In this document: positions 1-13,034 of the stretch, piece by piece
Layout: each line of letters begins with the position of its first letter
How positions within the stretch are numbered: the first letter of the stretch is position 1
Source of the DNA: Luidia sarsii
Taxonomy: Eukaryota; Echinodermata; Asteroidea; Paxillosida; Luidiidae
NCBI GenBank assembly: GCA_949987565.1
Contig: OX465113.1
Span: 5,943,551-6,007,550 of the forward strand
DNA length: 64,000 nt
Direction: 5' to 3'
The notes under the pieces: model-generated
What the model saw: only the letters and a program-made list of their open reading frames with translations
Told to the model about the DNA's origin: nothing
The model's database searches: none
Program-made: the position numbers and the translations under genes

Positions 1-205
1 TACGGTCTTGGATGCTGTACTTTTCTTCACTCAAACATCTTCACCCAAACATAGACAAATAATCTATTTCTCTCGAATAATAAACTATTTCTTACACTAC
101 CGTATAGAACGGTGCGTAAACCGTGACGGTTTTTTTTTTCATTTTCATACTTTCTCAGATTACCATCTGAGCTAAACCCTTTGCAGTATTACTTTTTTAA
201 AGAAT
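1..205 (-). repeat. Family A dispersed element, truncated by window edge
   Basis: Reverse-strand partial copy of an element seen in full at 17,795-18,150 and 53,680-54,049. Shared blocks include the reverse complement of 'gagtgaagatt...gaagtacagcat...ccgta', the 'accgtgacggtt' palindrome and 'ctcagattaccatctgagct'. It is probably a non-autonomous DNA transposon. No coding capacity is seen. Confidence 0.8.
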
Positions 206-1224
206 GTTTACTGGTTTAACACACAAACCGTGGCAATCGTTTGATCTTTACCAATGTCGTACACCTTTAAAGCATTTATTGGGGTCTTTTTTCAGATTGT
301 GCGCGCACGTTGGGCGAAGCTTGCCGGGCTCAGAAAGTAAGAATCTAACTAAATATTGTTTTAGGAAATGGGCTAACTGTTCCCCCCAATCTCTGGGATA
401 ATGGCGAACCATTAGGAGTAGAAAGTACTATGCAAAAGAACGGAATAAGGAGATGGCAGTGCTGCACGCTTGATTAGGAATGGAACTGGTCTGAATACAA
501 AGTTGTCCAGCGGGTCCTAATGTGCTATGCCATAGTGAGGCAAATGTTAGCTGGCATTGGGCGCCCATCTAGCCATGCGCAAAATTGCAAAATGCCATTT
601 CGAGAAAATAAAATCATTGATTGCTCGAGGAATGGCCTCTCCCCTGCCTCTTAATTCAATTTGTGGTTCGGTCATGTTGCTTGACTCTTAATGCTGCCAT
701 GCCTTGCAATGCCACCACGCTAATCAGAGTGCCGACTGGAAAAGACGGAGTTATAACAACATTCCATGTCTAAGTAAATACAATCACAAGAAATAAAAAC
801 AGTTTAGCTTCCAGGTTCGGCAACCTTGAGCGGGTGGGAAATTAAGTTTGGCGAGGAGAAAGATTACATTTAGGGGAAGAGATTCACAATGGTTATTAGG
901 ATGTTATGTTCATGTGTGCCGGTGGCGCAGTTTGGTGGTTCATTGTTTGTGTCTATTGCGCGTTGCCTGATTTGGTAATTGCGCAGGCGGTCATGCTGTA
1001 GGACCTGGGATATGGCAACTGTTTTCTCCTGCTCACAAAGGCAGAGGGAAATATAAACCAGCGAATTAATAGCACTGCCTCTCTTATGAAATTATATCTA
1101 GCTATAGTCGGGCTACACTTGTCAACTATAATTGGGCGGCGGTGCATACGCAGACTGCAGCAATTCAAAGTGTGTCTTTTGAGGACAATATCATTTCCTT
1201 TCCTTTTCTTACTAAAAATTCAAT
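206..1224. other. Intergenic DNA, nothing recognised
   Basis: Mixed-composition sequence with only short chance reading frames. No tandem repeat, RNA gene or conserved protein segment is visible. It could contain regulatory DNA, but the sequence alone does not show it. Confidence 0.6.
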
Positions 1225-1700
1225 TTGAAATATGAATGCACCGAAAAAGAAGAAGAAAAAGAAGAAAAAGAAAAAGAAAAAGGAGAAAAAGAAGAAAAAG
1301 AAGAAGAAGAAGAAGAAGCAGAAGAAAAATAAGAAAAAGAAGAAGAAGAAGACGACCTTTTTTTGACTTTTCAAAAGGAAAACTTTATTTCATTCCTTTG
1401 AAAATAATAGAAAAACAAACCAAACCAAATGAACGATATTTACAAATAAAAGACTTGAAAATAACAAATTAGATAAATGAATATAACAAAATAAACATAG
1501 GAGAAAATAATAAGTATAATAGCGAAACAAATATCAGAGGTGTTTTGTAATACAAAACAAAGTCAATTGAAAGGGAGTGGTCAAGGTATAGTTCTTGAAA
1601 ATAAACCGGTGACAGATCTCTCCAGGAGCAGAGGTATAACACCATGTATCGCTTACGCGAGCTGCTACTCCCGAGAAAGAACAATCACGATGGTTTAATT
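1225..1700 (-). mobile_element. Retroposon-like unit 1 with GAA (TTC) tail
   Basis: A GAA/AAG-rich tract (about 1,242-1,352) is followed by 'tttttgacttttcaaaagg' and 'aactttatttc', and ends near 'agaggtataacaccatg' at about 1,632. The same order of blocks recurs in the next unit. Read on the minus strand, it starts with a conserved head, runs to AATAAAGTT, and ends in T/A-rich sequence with a (TTC)n tail, as a retroposon copy would. The family is not identified and there is no coding capacity. Confidence 0.55.
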
Positions 1701-2100
1701 TTAAGAAGAAGAAGAAAAAAAAAGAAGAAGAAGAAAAAGAAGAAGAAGAAGAAGAAGAAGAAGAAGAAGAAGAAAAAAGAAGAAGAAGAAGAAAAAGAAG
1801 AAGAAGAAGAAGACTTTTTTTTTGACTTTTCAAAGGAAAACTTTATTTTCCAAATGAAACACAAAATACAGTTGACAAGTATATACAGGAACAAATAATA
1901 TAAAATGGAAACTTTATTGCAATCCATTTGACATGAATCAACATACATGGAAATAAATAATGAATATACATAATGAATATACATGACAATGAACAGAATA
2001 AACAGAAATATACAAGTTTAAACCAGTAAAAGAGTTGTGTTTGAAATTAAGGAGGTTTGGGGTTTTTAGCTGAACACAGAGGTATTACACCATGTCTCGC
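1701..2100 (-). mobile_element. Retroposon-like unit 2 with GAA (TTC) tail
   Basis: The GAA tract at about 1,704-1,812 is followed by 'tttttgacttttcaaagg' and 'aactttattttcc', matching unit 1. The unit ends with 'agaggtattacaccatgtc' at about 2,077, matching the unit 1 head with few differences. It lies directly next to another GAA tract, as if copies had inserted into each other's simple-repeat tails. Confidence 0.55.
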
Positions 2101-2151
2101 AAGAAGAAGAAGAAGAAGAAGAAGAAGAAGAGAAAGAAGGAGAAGAAAGGG
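2099..2151. repeat. (GAA)n tract 3
   Basis: A run of AAG triplets decays into 'gagaaagaaggagaagaaaggg'. It abuts the head of retroposon-like unit 2 and lacks the downstream TTTTTGACTTTT block of the other two tracts. It is either an older tail or the target into which unit 2 inserted. Confidence 0.85.
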
Positions 2152-3800
2152 CATAATCGCGCAAGTAAGTATACGTTAGAAATGTTTGTAAGATAGACTG
2201 TATACCCAAGACTGTATTCTGGTGATATCTGATCCAACACTGGTCAGGGTTTATCCGACATTTCTTGGTTTGTGCACAATGCTCAATGCTATTGATATAT
2301 CAAAATATATAGACCAGATACATTAAACCTGTGTTGCGTTTGACGCTCAGGTTGCGTTCCATAAACGTAGGCTCTGTTCAAAATTAAGGCTTAGCCGGGA
2401 ACTTGGGCTTCGGTTTCATTTCTCTCACCCTTCATAAAATCCAAAGCTATTGAAGAACAAGCTTTTGACCACATTTTTAGGCGAATAGTGAACAGAGCAA
2501 CAATCCTTTAGAATCAGCCACCAACAACAACCTGTATTTTAAGAGTTTGTACGATGGGGACGGGGCCGGAGCCTAAGCCTGATCCGGGACTTCGTTAAGG
2601 CCCATACAATTATGCGTTAGCTTAGTGGTTGCAGTGGTGGTGATGGCCGATGTTGCAATGATTGTGTCCATACATGTCATGCAATAAAGTGTGCTTCCTA
2701 CCGCGGCATCTGTATATCGTATCTGTATAAGGTTACTGCGATGGTTACTGCGTTGCTAGTGGTCACAGAGATTGTCTGAGTGGTTATCGCTGTCCTGTAG
2801 TTATGGATGTATGGATTGTCCTCGTGCTTCCCTTGCCTTGAGGCTTTTGTCTTGAGTATTCTAAGGTGGATTTCCGATTCATCGTTACTTAACGTATACG
2901 ATAGACGACCTGTCGTTTTGTGTAGGTCTATATGGTACATGGACCACTGGTCCCCAATGATAATCAATGCGTTATCATTGTAGGCCTATTCCAATGTCTT
3001 GATTTATCTATAAAGTGACAATCGAAATGTTGTATATGGCATCGGTCCATCCCTACAACCAATAACTCGTTGCATTAATGCAGGCTTTTGCGATCTTTAT
3101 AAACAGGCTGTAAAAATGAGGAATACTTTTGGTGGTTGATGACAAGATAGCAATGTAACAAGCATGAAATCTCAAGAGCATTGCGCCATTCATATATTTA
3201 TAAATATTGCGATACATCTTACATGTGACTGCTTCACTTGGTGCATAGCATGGCCAAATAGTGCAATGAACGGTTACATATTTCTCGGTACCCGAGAAAG
3301 GCCCTACGCGTCCTAGATCTAGAGGGTTATAGGAAGTTTATTTTGTGTCACTTTCGATCGCTGCGATCTTCCTAACACCTCATGCTTACGGCACCTGCTT
3401 TCTCCATCAGAGAGAGCAGCCAAATGCTTCCACGATTAAGGTGAGTAGCGTTGCCTCTTGGCCGGTGAGTTGTTGATCTGTTTGGCAAAAATAGTGCGTG
3501 GTCGCCAGGTGGGATTTGGGTTTACCGGTGCTGTGAGCGGACCTAGGCCAGTCAATCGCAGCTCCAGACAACACGCAGATAACCTGCAAAAGATATTGAC
3601 ATATTTTGGGAAACATATCACCTCACCGTGTGATGTTTGCTTTGGTCTTTATACCCCTGATATTTACGAAAGAAAGAAATGCAGATAAGGAAAACCGGGA
3701 ATAGGCCTATACGATTCTTTGACAAAAGCCCTATAGACAAAAGAGTAGATCGTGGTCCACGTCAGCCGAGTATCGAATTGAGTATGATGCCTGTAATTAA
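2152..3800. other. Intergenic DNA up to the assembly gap
   Basis: No gene, tandem array or RNA recognised. It carries two copies of the TAGGCCTA palindrome (2,981 and about 3,703). The open frames are short and show no domain. Confidence 0.6.
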
Positions 3801-4000
3801 NNNNNNNNNNNNNNNNNNNNNNNNNNNNNNNNNNNNNNNNNNNNNNNNNNNNNNNNNNNNNNNNNNNNNNNNNNNNNNNNNNNNNNNNNNNNNNNNNNNN
3901 NNNNNNNNNNNNNNNNNNNNNNNNNNNNNNNNNNNNNNNNNNNNNNNNNNNNNNNNNNNNNNNNNNNNNNNNNNNNNNNNNNNNNNNNNNNNNNNNNNNN
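3801..4000. other. Assembly gap (200 N)
   Basis: Exactly 200 undetermined bases. The round number suggests a placeholder, so the true distance and content are unknown. Any frame drawn across it is meaningless. Confidence 0.99.
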
Positions 4001-7000
4001 TCTAATTTGCCCGTCATTTTCTAAGGATCCATTAAGCTCTTCTGCAGTTGGTCCCTGCGCTGTTTATGCTCAGGAGGTTGGCAATCGCCCGACCTCACAG
4101 CCCGGTTCGCCTGTTCGTTCAAACAATCTGAAAAAGGCCAACGCTGTAAATGTACCCCAGCATCGAATCGGAAATTAAAATCCCACTCAAATTGTGCTCT
4201 TTTGTTGTCCGCCAACCACTTTTTGTTAAACGAAAGGCCCTCGTAAATATCCTGCCACTTGCATAGACCATTTCGGATGGAGAACAAATAGACATTTTTT
4301 AAAAACCCGCTTGAAGAAAAGTGCACAAGGGAGAAGGCTCCGTGGTCGCTTGTTCCTTATTTCCTCCGTCTTGGTTTGAAGGGGGGCCTTCCGGGCACCG
4401 TGGGGCCGTGGGTGGCGTGCTTCCTGGCAATGCACTGGGGCCTACTCGGCACAGACTCCAGGAAGAGCCCCGTGTTGCCTCTCTGTTCCCAGGAGGCGGG
4501 CCCTTGGCTTCGTGTTCAGCCGTAATTGTTGCGAAAGGAAAGACTTGAAGAGTCGGGGCCCCGACCTGCTACCGCCTCCGGAGAACGATGGTTAGGCGGC
4601 GGCCTACCCACCCAGCGCATACTGCTGCTTGATTGCTTGCCGGACCAATAAAATATCCTCCTTCCCACTTCGGGCTTGCGGGCTGTTGACGCAACTAACT
4701 TTCCCGTCTCATCTCTTTGGCAATTCTACTGACCATACGCCATGCCCACAGCGACTCAGGGCGACGAATTCTTCAACAGCTTTTGAGTTGAGTCAGTTCT
4801 GGGTCTACTAGATAGAGTACACGGTGTTCGAACATAAAGATGGCCCCTTAGCATCCGCCCAGACCTGCGATAGTCTCAATTACGTGACTTTACCTGATAA
4901 TGCCGGCAACATATTCTTCCAATGTTCCCGCCACCACGAAAAGCCTTCAATCATATTTAGACAGGCGCGTTGCCAAGTTCCAGCAGACGCCATCTTTGCC
5001 GGCAAAAGTATCTTCAACTTGTGGGCATGGACAGCTATGGCTCAGTGCTATTGCAGGGCGTTCCAATAACAATTATGCCCACAGCAACATCTTTGGGCTT
5101 GGTAGCTACATATCTTTTCATCACAAAAAGGAAATCATAGTCAAATTAGGGAATTTTTTCTTAACGTTTTTGAAAATCCATTCATTAAAAAAGAATACAA
5201 TCATGATCCAAATGGGAATACACATTTTTCCCATGAAATATATTCTGTGTGTCTTATTTATCTCATTTAATATCTGTGAACTGGTATTATCAAAGAGATC
5301 GCTTTATAGGCCTATGCAAATATACTTCAAAGAATATAGCGTCTCATTTAGCTCATGCATTATCGGGCAATAGTCTGGAACAATATTTTGATCGTTTTTC
5401 AAGGAAAAATACACCAATGTGAAAACATCGAATCGTAGATATACACGATGGCAGTATTTCATGTTTGTAACTTTATATTTTTTTCTAATGTAACCGCGTT
5501 CAGCAATTCACAGTATTGCGGAGGAAAACATTAACATTTGACGACGTACGTTATCCTTTTCAAGAATAAAAAAAAAATGTAGCCTATCTCTTTGAAGTGA
5601 AACACTGGCCCTTGTAAGATGGAGCTAATTTTTGCCTTTGACACAAAATGTGTGCATGATCTATTAACATAATTTATTTACCCTTACCTCTTAGATTATT
5701 ATTTGTCCTGTTTCCAGATCTTACCACGTGTAAAGACTTAAGTCGGGTAATTTCCATTGTTTTCATTTAGGCCTACTCTTCCTAAAATGTGCATGCGCGG
5801 GGCGAATACTGAAGAAACGTGCATGGCCCATCACGGCCAACAGAGGGCGTTTTTCATCTTTCACATGCACCCTACCATGATTCAATCAAGAGAGACCAAA
5901 CGAAATGAGTCACATGCACTGTTCGATAGGGGACACTTTTTCGCTGTGGAGAGTAGGTCCAGGCTGACTTCGTGGGCTCACGTTTTAGTAGGAAAACGAC
6001 GGGTCCAAAAGACGCAACAAAATAATTATGCAATACTTAGCATGTCAATTCATACAAGTCATACTTAGCCTATGCGAAGCGAAATCCATTTTGACATAAT
6101 TGTACCATGATTATACGGATGTATAATTGTTGGGATGTAGGCCTACTAGTGTATATACTTTGCTTTGTCGCGGTTACCTCACGTCATCATCCCGAGTAGC
6201 ACAACTCAAAGTACAGCAAACGCCAACCTATCTTAAACACGGTGAGAAAAGTGCCCATTGAAGACGTGTACGATTTTGGCAGTCATCACAAATTGGCAAA
6301 CAACTCCATAGGTACGGACTTCTTTCTAGACTGGTCCTAAAATTGGTCCTCTGTCTGACATGTTTGAGTGGGTGGATGGACGTTCTTTGTGTGGTGGAGT
6401 ATCATTGTTAGTACACGGTACTATGGGTTTTACGGTCATCAGGCAGTTAAGCGTGCGTCGGCCTATGGCGTTATCCCACCACAATGTATACTTGATCAGT
6501 TATGATCAGCTTACAAGGGACTCCACCATTATTTTTACATTCGATCTATTGATACTTTACTAGTGTAAACAACGACAACGTCCGTTCTGAAACTCAAGTT
6601 TTTCCCAAATGGAATTATCAGTAGTTTCCCCTATATCGAAAACTGTGCCGGTTCAATGCGTAATTCGACTACGTTTCTTGGGGTACAAAAGCCCCCCCCC
6701 CCCTCCAACGAAAAACCCCTAAATGGGATAAAAGCTAAAAAAGGATATACTTCCTTTATACAAAAGTCACAACAAATGAAATGTCGCAGCTAGGGTCACG
6801 GACAAGCTCGGCTGACAGGGCCCCGAGGCGCAAATAAGGGGAGTTGAAAGGGGCCAATTAGGTCAGGCGTACGATGGAGGGACCGCAGGTATTGTGGAAA
6901 GTAGGACACGCTGAAGGGAGAGAAATCAAGGGTACAAGTTGTGGGACAATTCGGGCATGATGTAAAACCAGGTGTGGGTTATGCCCTGGGGAATTGTACT

Positions 7001-9834
7001 GTAGGTAGTAGTTATTCCATACAATATGAGGTGGTTCATTCCACTTCAGTGACGGATGGAGGCGCAACACATGCTACAAGGGATACATGCTAATTCCGCC
7101 ATTGATAGCGTACACGTTCTATGGTGCATTCTAAGGGTGCTGTAGCATGTCAATTCATAATATTTTCGTTGGTCCCTTCCGCCCTGCCCAGCCCCTCCAT
7201 CTGGCTGTTTGTCCCTTTAAATAGCCGCAGCTTCCTCTCTTCAATGAGGAGAAAAAACAACTTCAGACAACCAGTAACTGGATCGCGCAGTTGGTTCAAA
7301 TTTATTGGCGTGAAACGGTTTCGCTGGGATTCAGTTCCCGTCTAAAATGCATTCTCGGCCTAGAAACGTCTGCCGGCCACAATATACGTCCACTGTAACG
7401 ACGTCTGAAGGAATAGTCGGGTGCCCATCGTGTTTAGTTATTGATGCAGGCGGTAAACGGTCAAGACTTCGCCGAGGCTGGGTCTCTGTTGTTTAATTTA
7501 TGAGCCTAGAAGCCAAGGCAACACAGCGGTGGCAGTGTTGAACGACGTGAGAGCTTATTACAGGCCGCCGTTTGTACCGCTACTTCACAACTTAAAGGAT
7601 GCGAAAGTATTTTACCGGTTAACAGGTGTGTCTTTTTTTCTGAATGTAGATATAGCACAATCGTCAATCACTCTTTAAGCTAAAAACTGAGAAAAACTGA
7701 ATTAGATTAACGGGATTTTGAATAATTCTATACCTATGCATTGGAAGTGGATAATTAAGGGATTCTCGAAGGAAATATATTGCAAAAAGCATTCAATTTC
7801 ATTTTATGACGCCCGGTTTATCACTTGCCGGGTATCCATAAAGTTGAGCTACTGTCAAAGCAAAGATCGTTCTAGCCCTATAATATTTGCAATATTCTCC
7901 CGTACAATGGCTTCTTGAGTAAACGATTGAATAAAAAAGATAATGTCGTTAAGATCTAACAAACCATGAAATAATGAGATTGACTTGGATCCTTTCACAA
8001 ATCCACGACGGTTGGCTGTCTAAAAAAAATTATAGCCGAGATGGTGAAATTCTTTCAGGTGAACTTTCAGGCCGAAATTCTTACCACAATCTTTTATAAT
8101 TTTATCATTAGCACATTGATATAGGCCTATACTTCAAATTTTCAAGGCAGGGCGCTTTACAGACTTTGTTTTTTTCAGGAAATCAGTGACACTTTGATTG
8201 TAAAGTTTACAAAATGCTTACATTCTTGCAAAGACCGATTTATCTTCAGACTGTGATCATTGTTGACCCATGCAAAACTATTTTGTATAATCGCAAGTAC
8301 ATCTGAGATCAGTTCATTTAGTTCTCCTTTTACTATTCCACTGCACCAACAATCTTGTGTACAAGTTTCGTTGTGAAATGTGGTTATCTTATTTCTAGTG
8401 TCATGATTCAGCAGAAGCAGAAGGCCACTAAACAATGTCGATGATTAATTGTTAAGTGCTTTGAAGAGTTGCAGCAGACAGCACACAGCTGAAGACATTT
8501 TGTATGTCATTTTCAAGCCCAGTCATACTGTAAAATAGGGCACAGGAGATTAAAGACGTGAATTAATAGATGCATATGAATGTGCAAACGAACGAATGAA
8601 CTAATGCCGACACTCCGCTGTAGTGGATGTTACGTGTTGTCACTCGGTATGAACCATCGTCCGCTTGCGCGGGCCACGGTGCAGCGGTCAACGGGCCTTT
8701 TGTAGTGGGCGCTTCCACGCACCGAGACCTCTCCACCCGAGGTCCAACGGAAGTTCAGGGCCACACGGACAGCCTTCACTCACTCCGTACAGTTCTACTC
8801 TGCACAGAGCGGCTCGACAAGATGAGGACCAATTTTCCGCACAAGGAGGATGTAATTTTGAACAATCCCTCGGTGACTGGGAAATGTACTAGATGGTTGT
8901 TTAGTGTGGCCTTTACGCCACCAAATAATGTCAGGGATCGATATATCCAGGCCAAGAAAGAAATCTGTTCTGAGAAGGAATCCAAACACATCCCGATATA
9001 GTGGTATTTGATGACCGGCCGGTGACATCGCCTTACCTTTGTATTTCAACTGATAAAGAATCCCTTGACAAAGTTGACGGTATCTGACGAGTTAACTATG
9101 GATCTGTAAATGGTATGCATTTCATTGGTTATTTTGTCCCCGGTCGTTGCCACAGAATTTCCATTACTCTAATTCACTTTTTATTGAAGAAAAGACAAAA
9201 TCATTTGTATTATCTATGTTTCCTGGGGTCGTTTCTAGTTATCACGCATATCGCATGATTATTTTACCAAATAACAAGTTCCCAGACTGGGATGCTGATG
9301 GTAGAAAGGTTTATGTTGCATTTTGAAGGCTTGTCCGTTAGTGCTTTGGAATGCGGTTCAGTATCGTCCAAGCATTGTGCAGATAGCTTTGTCTTGTCAA
9401 AGGGTTGCTTGGTTTACTCAATCATATTGCATCAGGGACCCAACCACTGGTTTCCACCACCAACCAAGCAGTATAGCGGGTGCCGAAACCAGCGGAAGAT
9501 TTATTGTTCCAATACATGGAACGAGCATTTGATCCCAAAATGAATCTTTCAATTATTTACCGGATCATTTGACTTATTTTCTCCCATAACCCCATGTGCG
9601 ATACCTCTCCAATAGAGAATTTCCTGAAGTAAACCTCATTACAGGATATTTGCTTTACAATTTCTTTAAAACGTGCATTCAGTCACAAAAGAATGGGTGG
9701 TTTTACAATGCTTGTTGGTCGTAATGGTAAAGTCCCCAGAATAAAACAGTGTTATAATAATTTTGATCTTCAATGTGTTCGATTTCTTGTATTTTGTTCG
9801 TCCGTCCACCGGCCCATTTGTCTATCGGTCGTTC
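4001..9834. other. Intergenic DNA without recognised gene
   Basis: About 5.8 kb. Frames of up to 157 codons (for example 4,900-5,373 plus) show no recognisable domain and no consistent coding character. 4,330-4,620 is locally GC-rich. A C homopolymer lies at about 6,690-6,702. TAGGCCTA palindromes occur near 5,307, 5,768, 6,138 and 8,121. Confidence 0.55.
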
Positions 9835-11397
9835 TGTCTGTCATTATTTGCGTCTGTCTGTCTGTCTGTCTATCTATATATTCGTTTGCCTGTCTGTCTA
9901 TATATTCGTCTGTCGTCTGTCTGTCTATATATTCGTCTGCTTGCCTGTCTATATATTCGTCTGCCTGTCTGTATATATGTTCTCTGTTGTGTGTCTGTCT
10001 ATATATTCGTCTGCCTGTCTGTCTATATGTTCGTCTGTTGTGTGTCTGTCTATATGTTCGTCTGCCCGTCTGTCTGTCTATATTTTGTCTGCCTGTCTAT
10101 ATATTCGTCTGTCTCTCTGTCTATATTTGTGTCTGCCTGTCTATATATTCGTCTGTCTCTCTGTCTATATTTTGTCTGCCTGTCTATATATTCGTCTGTC
10201 TCTCTGTCTATATATTCGTCTCTCTGTCTATACATTCGTCTGCCTCTCTGTCTATATATTCGTCTGTCTCTCCTCTGTCTATATATTCGTCTGTCTGTCT
10301 ATATGTCTTTATGTCTATATATTCGTATGTCTGTCTATATATTCGTCAGTCTGTCTGTCTAAATGTCTCTATGTCTATATATTCGTCTCTCTGTCTGTCT
10401 ATGTCTTTCTGTCTATATTTCTGTCTGTCTGTCTATATTTCCGTCTTTCTGTCTATATATTCGTATGTCTGTCTATATATTCGTCAGTCTGTCTGTCTAT
10501 ATGTCTCTATGTCTATATATTCGTCTCTCTGTCTGTCTATATGTCTTTCTGTCTATATTTCCGTCTGTCTGTCTATATTTCCGTATTTCTGACTATATAT
10601 TCGTCTCTCTGTCTGTCTGTCTCTATTTCTATTTGTCTATATATTCGTCTGTCTGTCCATATATTCGTCTGTCTGTCTATATATATATTCCGTTGTCTGT
10701 CAATATATTCGTATATCTGTCTATATATTCGTCTCTCTGTCTTTCTATATGTCTTTCTGTCTATATATTGGTCTTTCTGTCTGTCTATATGTTCGTCTGT
10801 TGTTTGTCTGTCTATATGTTCGTCTGCCTGTCTATATTTTGTCTGCCTGTCTATATATTCGTCTGTCTCTCTGTCTATATATTCGTCTGTCTCTGTGTCT
10901 ATATATTCGTCTGTCTCTGTGTCTATATATTCGTCTGTCTCTCCTCTGTGTATATATTCGTCTGTCTGTCTATATGTCTTTATGTCTATATATTCGTATG
11001 TCTGTCTGTCTGTCTCTATGTCTATTTTTCTATGTTTTCGTCTGTCTGTCCGTCTATATGTCTCTCTGTCTATATATTCGTATGTCTGTCTATATATTCG
11101 TCTCTCTGTCTATATATTCGTCTCTCTGTCTGTCTATATGTTCGTCTGTTGTTTGTCTGTCCATATGTTCGTCTGTTGTTTGTCTGTCTATATGTTCGTC
11201 TGCCCATCTGTCTGTCTATATATTCGTCTCTCTGTCTGTCTATATGTCTTTCTGTCTATATATTCGTCTTTCTGTCTATATATTCGTCTCTCTGTCTATA
11301 TATTCGTCTCTCTCCCTATATATTCGTCTCTCTGTCTATATATATTATTTGTCTGTCTGTCTGTCTTTATATTTGTCTGTTCATATGTCCGTCTTCT
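9835..11397 (+). repeat. TCTG/TATATATTCG tandem array
   Basis: About 1.56 kb of imperfect repeats that mix (TCTG)n runs with the block TCTATATATTCG, giving units of roughly 16-24 bases. Units interleave TCTCTCTG and TTTCTG variants. Because the repeat rarely contains stops, all three plus frames stay open for hundreds of codons and read as Ser/Leu/Tyr/Ile/Cys-rich strings. These are artefacts and not proteins. Confidence 0.93.
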
Positions 11398-13034
11398 GGT
11401 TGTTTTTCAGCTCGTCCATGCCACAACACACATTAACCTACAATTTACGATTGTGTTTACTTAAGGCTAGTTTTTTTTTTTTTAAACATGCCGCATTTGA
11501 TGACCGGAAGTGAACCGGAAGTCAACGAAGTTTCGTTCGATACGCATAACAGTTATATCGCATTGAAATGTTTTAATTTTATTGCAAGATGAGGAATAAT
11601 TCACCAAAAGGATATTTTGAGCATGTAATAGTGGATTGACCCGCTGGAGCACCATTTTATATCAAATATGACCCATGCTCATCTCCCGCACTTATAACCA
11701 ATGCACTGGTGCGTCTACCGCATTGTATATTGATCGCACATTCGGTTAACCTGACATTCCGTAACTTTTTTTTATTGAATTAGTCACCAGAATGTCGAAG
11801 GTCAACTGTCATGGTGTTACAAAGAAATACAATACAAAAATACACTTCAAGCTGAAAGAAGAGAAGTGTGGTTTGATAATGGCGGATGAAATAGTCGAAA
11901 GCAAGCTGTAAGCTATTGATTGCTGTAATCGTCTGAGCTAGCCCTGCTGCGAGCAGATATCGATGTCTCGTCATGTCACTGTCGGTCGGGAGATTTTGAG
12001 AAGCTAACTCCAATTGCAGTTAGTTTTCCCATTTTGAAAGCCCCAGCATCTGTGGTGAGTATAGTCGTTGTGACTTACCGTACCCACTGCGGGCTGAGGT
12101 GGTTGTCAGCAAGTAGGCCGATGAGTTATCCGTGCTGTCGAGCGATCATCCCCTCCGTGTCTCACACCCGTAGCATGGCGACGTGCTGATTCAACCGCTG
12201 CCTCCACACACGATCCTCGCACCCGGTAAAGCCGCGGTCTACAGGTATCGCCTTTCCATGTTTTTTTATGATTATAACAAATCGCTAAATCGGTACACTA
12301 TACAGACAATTGTTTCTGGAGAGCAGTTGGAAAGACGTTATTCACTTTGCACCCAAATTTTCGTTTGAAATTGGTTATTAAGATAACGTCACACGAGCAG
12401 AAGCTTTGAAAAAAAAGATAAATAAAACATAGAAAATGTAAGCGATTTATTCAAGTTTGATATTGTTCTTGGAGGTCTCTTACAGAATAGCCTAATAGCC
12501 TTTGTGCCGCTTAGAGGTCATTTTGAGGGTTTTTCATACGTGGTAAATTGGCGTTTTAAAATTGCTTATTCGAATACTGTCTGACAAATCTAGACACTGG
12601 CAATCCTCCTTGGTCTCTGCGTGTTGTATTTTACATGGATGTATGTATCTGATAGTTTCCAGTCAGTCCTTCGTGTGCATTCTTTGATTCTATACTACAT
12701 GCCCAATGTGGTTCTTTACTCCAAGAGATGGAAAGAGAGGGCGACGTAGCCCATTGCAGCGGTTCAAAGGGAATTCGTGGAAGGGTTCGGAGGGAGGCTG
12801 TAGTCAATCTCCTGATCTGTCAGACTGCGTTTCAATATGAACAACACTGTAGGGGATGTTAATGTGTATGCGCTGTGCACAAAGATCATGGGTGCCGTCG
12901 GCCCAAGATGGAGTACTCCGTCAGAATGTGCAGATGTTCATGATAGGCTGCCATTACCCATAGCCACAATGTAAAGCCCACGTCGCTGATTGGTCAGTTA
13001 GTTAGCCAGAGGCGTCCACTGCCTTTTGAGCTAG
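11398..13034. other. Intergenic DNA between two tandem arrays
   Basis: No gene or RNA recognised. The left end has a poly-T run (about 11,471-11,483). The remainder is mixed-complexity sequence with short chance frames only. Confidence 0.6.

Noticed and set aside
1236..1984. Lys/Arg-rich and Phe/Ser-rich frames
   Set aside because: Translations of GAA/TTC simple repeats in retroposon tails.
4900..5373. 157-codon plus-strand frame
   Set aside because: It crosses GC-balanced and AT-rich sequence without coding signature. No domain recognised.
9773..11464. Reading frames of up to 563 codons on the plus strand
   Set aside because: They lie in the TCTG/TATATATTCG array, are open in all three frames, and encode only repeat-derived Ser/Leu/Ile/Tyr/Cys strings.
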